Below, in pieces: positions 59,605-64,000 of a stretch of DNA of 64,000 bases; positions within the stretch are counted from its first letter, which is position 1, and every line of letters starts with the position of its first letter. Position numbers and translations under genes: made by a program. The notes beneath the pieces were generated by a model. That model was given only the letters and a program-made list of their open reading frames with translations, was not told the origin of the DNA and ran no database searches. The stretch is from Ctenosaura bakeri (Eukaryota; Chordata; Lepidosauria; Squamata; Iguanidae), in the NCBI GenBank assembly GCA_948474755.1, contig CAOLHI010000486.1, positions 1 through 64,000 of the forward strand. The letters are read 5' to 3'.

Positions 59605-59815
59605 TTGTGTACGAAAGCCCCCGTGCCCTTCAGTGCTCTCACCTGCACATGAGTCATCTTCTGTTTCTGTAAAACGTTTAACAGGACAGAAACATGAGTC
59701 AAAACCTAGGGACACCAAAGCCCCATGCTTTTCAGTGCTCTTATCACATAACGATCTTCAGACCACCTGCTTCCAGAAAAAGCTTAATAGGACATGACTC
59801 AAAATCTGTGGACAG
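59605..59815. repeat. Diverged tandem duplication, two units of about 105 bp
   Basis: Unit 1 (about 59609-59713) and unit 2 (about 59717-59815) share AAAGCCCC-TGC, TTCAGTGCTCT, ATCTTC, a GTAAAACGTTTAACAGGACA or GAAAAAGCTTAATAGGACAT block, ATGAGTCAAAACCT or ATGACTCAAAATCT, and GGGACA or GGACA in the same order. Open frame 59511-59702 (minus) covers part of it and is incidental. Confidence 0.7.
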
Positions 59816-60104
59816 TTCCATGCCTCCCAGACCATATTCTCCTCTCTCCTCAGTGTCAGAAATTTAACTGACCTTATCTTCTACCACTGAGTATTTTCCC
59901 AGTCCACACTACTTCTACAGCAATACATATAGGTTGATTGAATTAATCATTACAAAAGAGAGCAGGGTAGAATTTGACATTGGCTGCCATTTTCTGCCAC
60001 TGCCTCACCTCATTAGTAATGCACAGACCTGCCCTAACACGTCAAAAATACCATTTGGACTTCAGCACAGCCTGGCTGATATAACTTTGTTGCTATGATA
60101 TAGC

Positions 60105-60235
60105 CATACCCAACCTCATACCAACAAGACTGAACTATAATTCCCATCATTCTCAGCCAAAGTGCCAGCAGCATTATAGCTCATTAAGACATTTGCTGTA
60201 GGTCAACATATTTGGAGGGTAGCAGGTTAGGGGAA
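60105..60235. repeat. Short palindromic interspersed repeat, copy 9
   Basis: Blocks: ACTATAATTCCCATCATTCT, CAGCCAAAGTGCCAGCAGC and a terminal TATTTGGAGGGTAGCAGG. The block order is that of copy 5. Confidence 0.45.
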
Positions 60236-60592
60236 GTGGCACCAACCTTTCAAACTAACCTACTTCACAGAATTATTGCTGTGCAGATATATTGGAATAA
60301 TACATCAGATGCTGCTTCGAGTTCCTTGGAGGCAAACAATAGTAAATGAAAAAGGATGGTTTTAGTGCTAAAGCTATATTGGCTATGACAAACAATAAAA
60401 CCACATGAAAAAGTCAGGAACTTTAATCATTAGCATCCTGCAACTATTTTACAAACTGATTGAGCTTTGCATACATCCAATCTCATTTTGATGTGTAGCT
60501 TCCTGCTACAAAAGCACGTGCATCAGCAGCAGCAGAAGGATTTAATTCTATGACACAATGATTAAAAATGTGGTTACTTTTTACAATGATTC

Positions 60593-60616
60593 CCTCTCTC
60601 TCTCTCTCTCTCTCTC
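60593..60616. repeat. (CT)n microsatellite
   Basis: Twelve CT units on the plus strand. Confidence 0.92.
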
Positions 60617-61859
60617 ACACTGCATTTAAGTTATTTTACAAGAAAACCACTTAAAAGCAGTTAAGAAAAAGCACCATCTAAATAATGCCCAGGAGGTTCT
60701 CACCTGTGATATAAATCAAGACAATTTGCAATTTTGAGTGGGATAAAAGTAAGCTTCGCTACTGTTCACTCATCTTCAAAGTAACCTGCAAACATTACTA
60801 CACTGAAAGAACAGGTGGTACCAACAGCAGCGCACAAAATATCAACAATGCAAGCATAATGCACCTTTGAAATTCCTTGAGAAATGTCTATTTCCACTGC
60901 ATGGTTTTCCCACTGGAACTTGTAAAACTATTTAATCATTCCATGTACATAGACATGGAAAGGTTCATCTAGGACAGGAGCACATATGCCTACATGACAC
61001 CAAGATTTATGTTTAAGAATTATGATATTCTGATGCCTAACACGAGAGACATTTGAGCACCAAAATGATAGTATACCATCTCCATTTCTGGTGGGAGCAT
61101 ATCTTCCAATCTCCAAAAAAAAAAAAAAAGACATGGTATAACTTCTGATCATTTGAACTTCTCAGATTCAGTATCCTTGAAAGCCTAGGCTCAGATGGAG
61201 AAATGGCAGAGAAAAAGAGAGTATCTAGATCCTTTGTGAAACTTTAACTTAGCACTTCCCCACTGATATTTCCACAGTACAGAACAACAAAACAAGCTGC
61301 TCTCTTATAAACGTACTATTTCAATCCTATTTTCTTTCCCTAAGTTGGAGCTCATTTTACAGACTGATAGTTATTGTAATCCTCTCCCCTCCCCCAACTT
61401 CTACTATGTAAGAGTAATACAAGGAAGCTGTCCTTCTCTGTTCATAATACACAATTCCACAGTTATGCACAGTGGCATAGTGGAGAAAGCACATACAAGT
61501 TTGGTGTGCTAGGACAACAAGGAATCTCCCATGCTCCCACGGAGCTTAGCTGCAATCCTCACAGCAGTCAGGAGTGAGTGAGGACAGATTCCCACAGCAA
61601 GGATGTATTTTTCTGAGCTCTCCTTGTTGTCATACTAAGCATTTTGGGGTATTATTGAATGAATAATTGAGATCTACTGGATGTACAAAAGACCTGCTCT
61701 TGGTGAAGATGAGAAGCTCTTGAATTGGTTCATTGATAAAGATCAACAGAGCTGCCTGCAGTTTTGGACACTCCATAGGCCATGTGAACTGTCACAATGA
61801 GTCTCTTTATTTTCAAGTTTACGGTGACCCTGCTGTACAAGAAAGGATATAATATTTTG

Positions 61860-61915
61860 CATGCACTTGGCAATAAGTCCCACTGAACTTAGTGGGACTA
61901 ACTTCAGAATAATAG
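61860..61915. repeat. AGTCCCATTGAA-type interspersed repeat, copy 2
   Basis: AATAAGTCCCACTGAACTTA is followed by GTGGGACTAACTTCAGAAT; AGTCCCACT and AGTGGGACT are perfect inverted arms around a short loop. This is the best preserved copy in the window. Confidence 0.55.
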
Positions 61916-62864
61916 ACTATAAAAGTGATTAACAGTCAAGTGGGTCAATCACAGATACTGATGTACAAATGAGAGTGTTCAAAAATTTCTGGTTCTGTAC
62001 AAGAATTGACATTATCACCCCCAAATTCTATGATAAAGCTTGCACACAAAGCAGCATGTAAATTAACTCAAATCCCCACTGTCTGGTATCCTGCAGATTA
62101 CTGCAGCCTTTCAAGTGTTGTTTTAACATGGTTAATATTTATAACTTTTGCAATGAGAGCCTAACCACTTCCTATTCACTATGGATAAAAAGAAAGACTC
62201 TCCTCTTAATTTTGCTGCCAAAACAATCATATTCCATGCCTGAAAAGTCAACAGAATGCTTCAACTGTCACTATACAAAAAAGTCAGACACTATTCTTTA
62301 TTTCTCTCTCTCATATAGTTTTTTGCCTAGAAGCCAAGACGTCATCTAACCTATGATTTATTTATACTTTAAAATATTAACAGAGGACATACTATATACT
62401 TTAGATTAAAAAGAATTACCCTTGTGTATGTCAAAGCAATTTTTCTTATGAGCCTATCAGATCTCACAAGCTATAATGGCCAGGGCAAGGCCAAAATACC
62501 TCCAAAGAGCAATTCATTAGAAGGGAAGGCAAGCTTTTCCTGAGCCATTAAATAAACAAACACCCATCAAGGACTCTACTGGGATAAAATACAACAGGAA
62601 GTGCTGTCTTCAAGTCAAGGTCTTTAATGATCCTTTAGCAGCTAAAGTTTAGCTTTTCAAAATGTAAGAACCATTTCAGTCTTAGTATCTCGCTTAGAAT
62701 TCTAAAAGGTCAATTAAACTCTTCCTGTCTCCAGTTTCACACACTTTGCATCTGCATCTTATAAACCGCCATGACTCCCTCAAGTTCAGAAGCCTGGAAA
62801 AACAACTTTGACACAGCACAGGGTGGTCAGCGCCGCAGTTTTCAGAGCCTGGAAAAGTTAGAGT

Positions 62865-62945
62865 TCAGACTACAGTTCCCTTCTTAGTTGCTGAGGGATT
62901 CTGGGAGTTGCAGTCACAGTTACCTTGACTTTTCTAAGTCTGGAG
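62865..62945. repeat. Short palindromic interspersed repeat, copy 10
   Basis: Blocks: GACTACAGTTCCCTTCTTAG, TTGCTGAGGGATTCTGGGAG, TTGCAGTCACAG. The outer arms GACTACAGTTCCC and GGGAGTTGCAGTC are inverted to each other. Confidence 0.5.
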
Positions 62946-62995
62946 TAGCAGTTGCATATCAAAGCAGTTCTTGCAGTGACACAAGCCTATGTGTG

Positions 62996-63195
62996 TATAT
63001 GTCCCTTCTAGTCACCTGGCGACCTATGGTGACCCCATGAATTTCATAGGGTTTTTTTTTTCAAAGGGATGATTTTGCTGGTTCCTTCCTCCGAACTATA
63101 GTCTACCTCATATTGGTTGGGGGGGTCTCCCATCCAAGTACTAGCCAGAGCTGACCCTGCCTGGATGAGTTCTGGTGCCTTCAGGATCTAGAGAT
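62996..63195 (-). mobile_element. 5S-rRNA-derived SINE
   Basis: The plus strand shows the reversed tail (CACCTGGCGACCTATGGTGA, CATGAATTTCATAGGGTTTT), the body (TGGTTCCTTCCTCCGAACTA) and the reversed 5S head (GTCTCCCATCCAAGTACTAG, CAGAGCTGACCCTGC, GTTCTGGTGCCTTCAGG). It is the clearest match to the 5S head among the minus-strand copies. Confidence 0.8.
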
Positions 63196-64000
63196 TGAGA
63201 AATCTGGTTAGCTGGCTTTGTCTCACATCAACTTTCTAAAACCTCAAGTTCTTCCAACTCAGACATGAAGAAAACTGTGACTTTAGCTAAAATCTTCAAA
63301 GATACAATAAGATGAAATTCTCCCTCATTTACACCAGCCAAATTCAACAACTACAGTGATACTCAGCATGTTGCCCCTGCTACAGAGGTGTTTAAAAAGA
63401 TGAGGATTGCTTCAGGGAGGAAAAAAAAGGCAGAAAGCCTAATTTGGAATTACACACAAGACTAAGTACATCTAGGCTTCTAAGAGCTAAGCATACAAAG
63501 CTCTCAACTGAGATGAATGAATGTGTCAGTTTCAGTTTCTCCCCTGTGAAATTTAAAAGACACAAACCCCCTCTAATTCTTTCCATCCTGAATATAAAGG
63601 AAACTGTAGATTTTGCTAAGTTCGTATTTTTTAAAAAATGAACAGAAATGAAATTTTCTTCCATCCCTATGCACTTTAAGTAACACTGCAGAAGATGACT
63701 CTTTGTTTCTAATGACACATCAATATCTCTTTCTCTCTCCTACCTTTTCAGTCTCTCTATTTTGGGTGCATGTAACTGGAAACAAGGGCTTCAAACAAAA
63801 ATTGCACACATTAACTCCAAGGAAGGGCTGGCAACACATTACAGTGGTTAAGACCTGCCAACTTCAAAAGACTCGGATGAATTTATATACGTGACATCCT
63901 GCCACCACTTGTCACCTGAAACGCAAATGCAGTAATCAGTAACCATGCTGTTCTTTGCAAGATTCAACATAAATTAATTTCCTGGCAAATGTTATTATAG

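Larger units (their letters stand above)
36798..64000 (-). other. ITGA9: ITGA9 intron, partial (upstream of thigh exon)
   Basis: At least 27.2 kb of intron lies upstream of the thigh exon; the donor is outside the window unless a short exon was missed. I looked for the exon that should encode the thigh segment ending in a His-Tyr-Val-Ala-His-like stretch and did not find it. Repeats are dense (CR1, L2, SINEs, TIR elements, a putative LTR). The stretches 37.9-39.1 kb, 40.1-41.5 kb, 43.1-44.7 kb, 49.45-50.5 kb, 51.2-53.2 kb, 54.2-55.7 kb and 60.2-62.9 kb hold nothing I can name beyond simple repeats. Confidence 0.7.

Overview
This is a non-coding-rich vertebrate window, almost certainly from a squamate reptile (lizard). 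The evidence is the repeat content: a CR1 LINE with its ATTCTATG terminal repeats, a Sauria-type tRNA SINE, 5S-rRNA-derived and tRNA-derived SINEs that share one LINE-like tail, L2-type LINE 3' ends, and non-autonomous DNA transposons. Assignment below Squamata is not possible from the window alone.

The only gene I can support is ITGA9 (integrin alpha-9), on the minus strand. Three consecutive coding exons are present: 36648-36797 (150 bp), 29697-29773 (77 bp) and 9976-10126 (151 bp). All have canonical AG/GT splice sites. Their phases chain exactly (0-0, 0-2, 2-0), giving 126 uninterrupted codons that run from the end of the thigh domain through the cysteine loop of the genu into calf-1. The introns between them are 6,874 bp and 19,570 bp. 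The outer introns run off both edges of the window. Neither the preceding nor the following ITGA9 exon was found by eye.

The rest is intron built from repeats. 1-9975: tRNA SINE at 4.2 kb, an ATT microsatellite at 5.1 kb, old palindromic repeats, an AT-rich tract at 9.5 kb. 10127-29696: L2 pieces, a Tigger/pogo-like element at 17.5 kb and another at 23.5 kb, a repeat cluster with direct and inverted units at 19.0-19.65 kb, a GC-rich terminal-inverted-repeat (TIR) element at 19.86-20.33 kb, and a TIR element carrying a nested SINE at 25.1-25.5 kb. 29774-36647: a second GC-rich TIR element at 32.67-33.17 kb with a TTA target duplication, a tRNA SINE at 35.8 kb, a 13-bp hairpin at 35.4 kb. 36798-64000: a 5'-truncated CR1 at 41.5-42.5 kb, three 5S SINEs, L2 fragments, a putative solo LTR at 48.4-48.84 kb, a 34-nt alternating purine-pyrimidine run at 50.57 kb, TIR elements at 53.95 and 56.49 kb (the second a near-perfect 117-bp palindrome), a Tigger-like element at 55.76 kb, a short interstitial telomeric array at 58.3 kb with 12-bp flanking direct repeats, and a diverged tandem duplication at 59.6 kb.

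I found no RNA gene, CpG-island promoter, CRISPR array or second protein-coding gene. The most interesting items are structural: the telomeric insertion, the long palindrome, the two GC-rich TIR elements and the mixed-orientation repeat cluster. I saw nothing I would call a new biological system.
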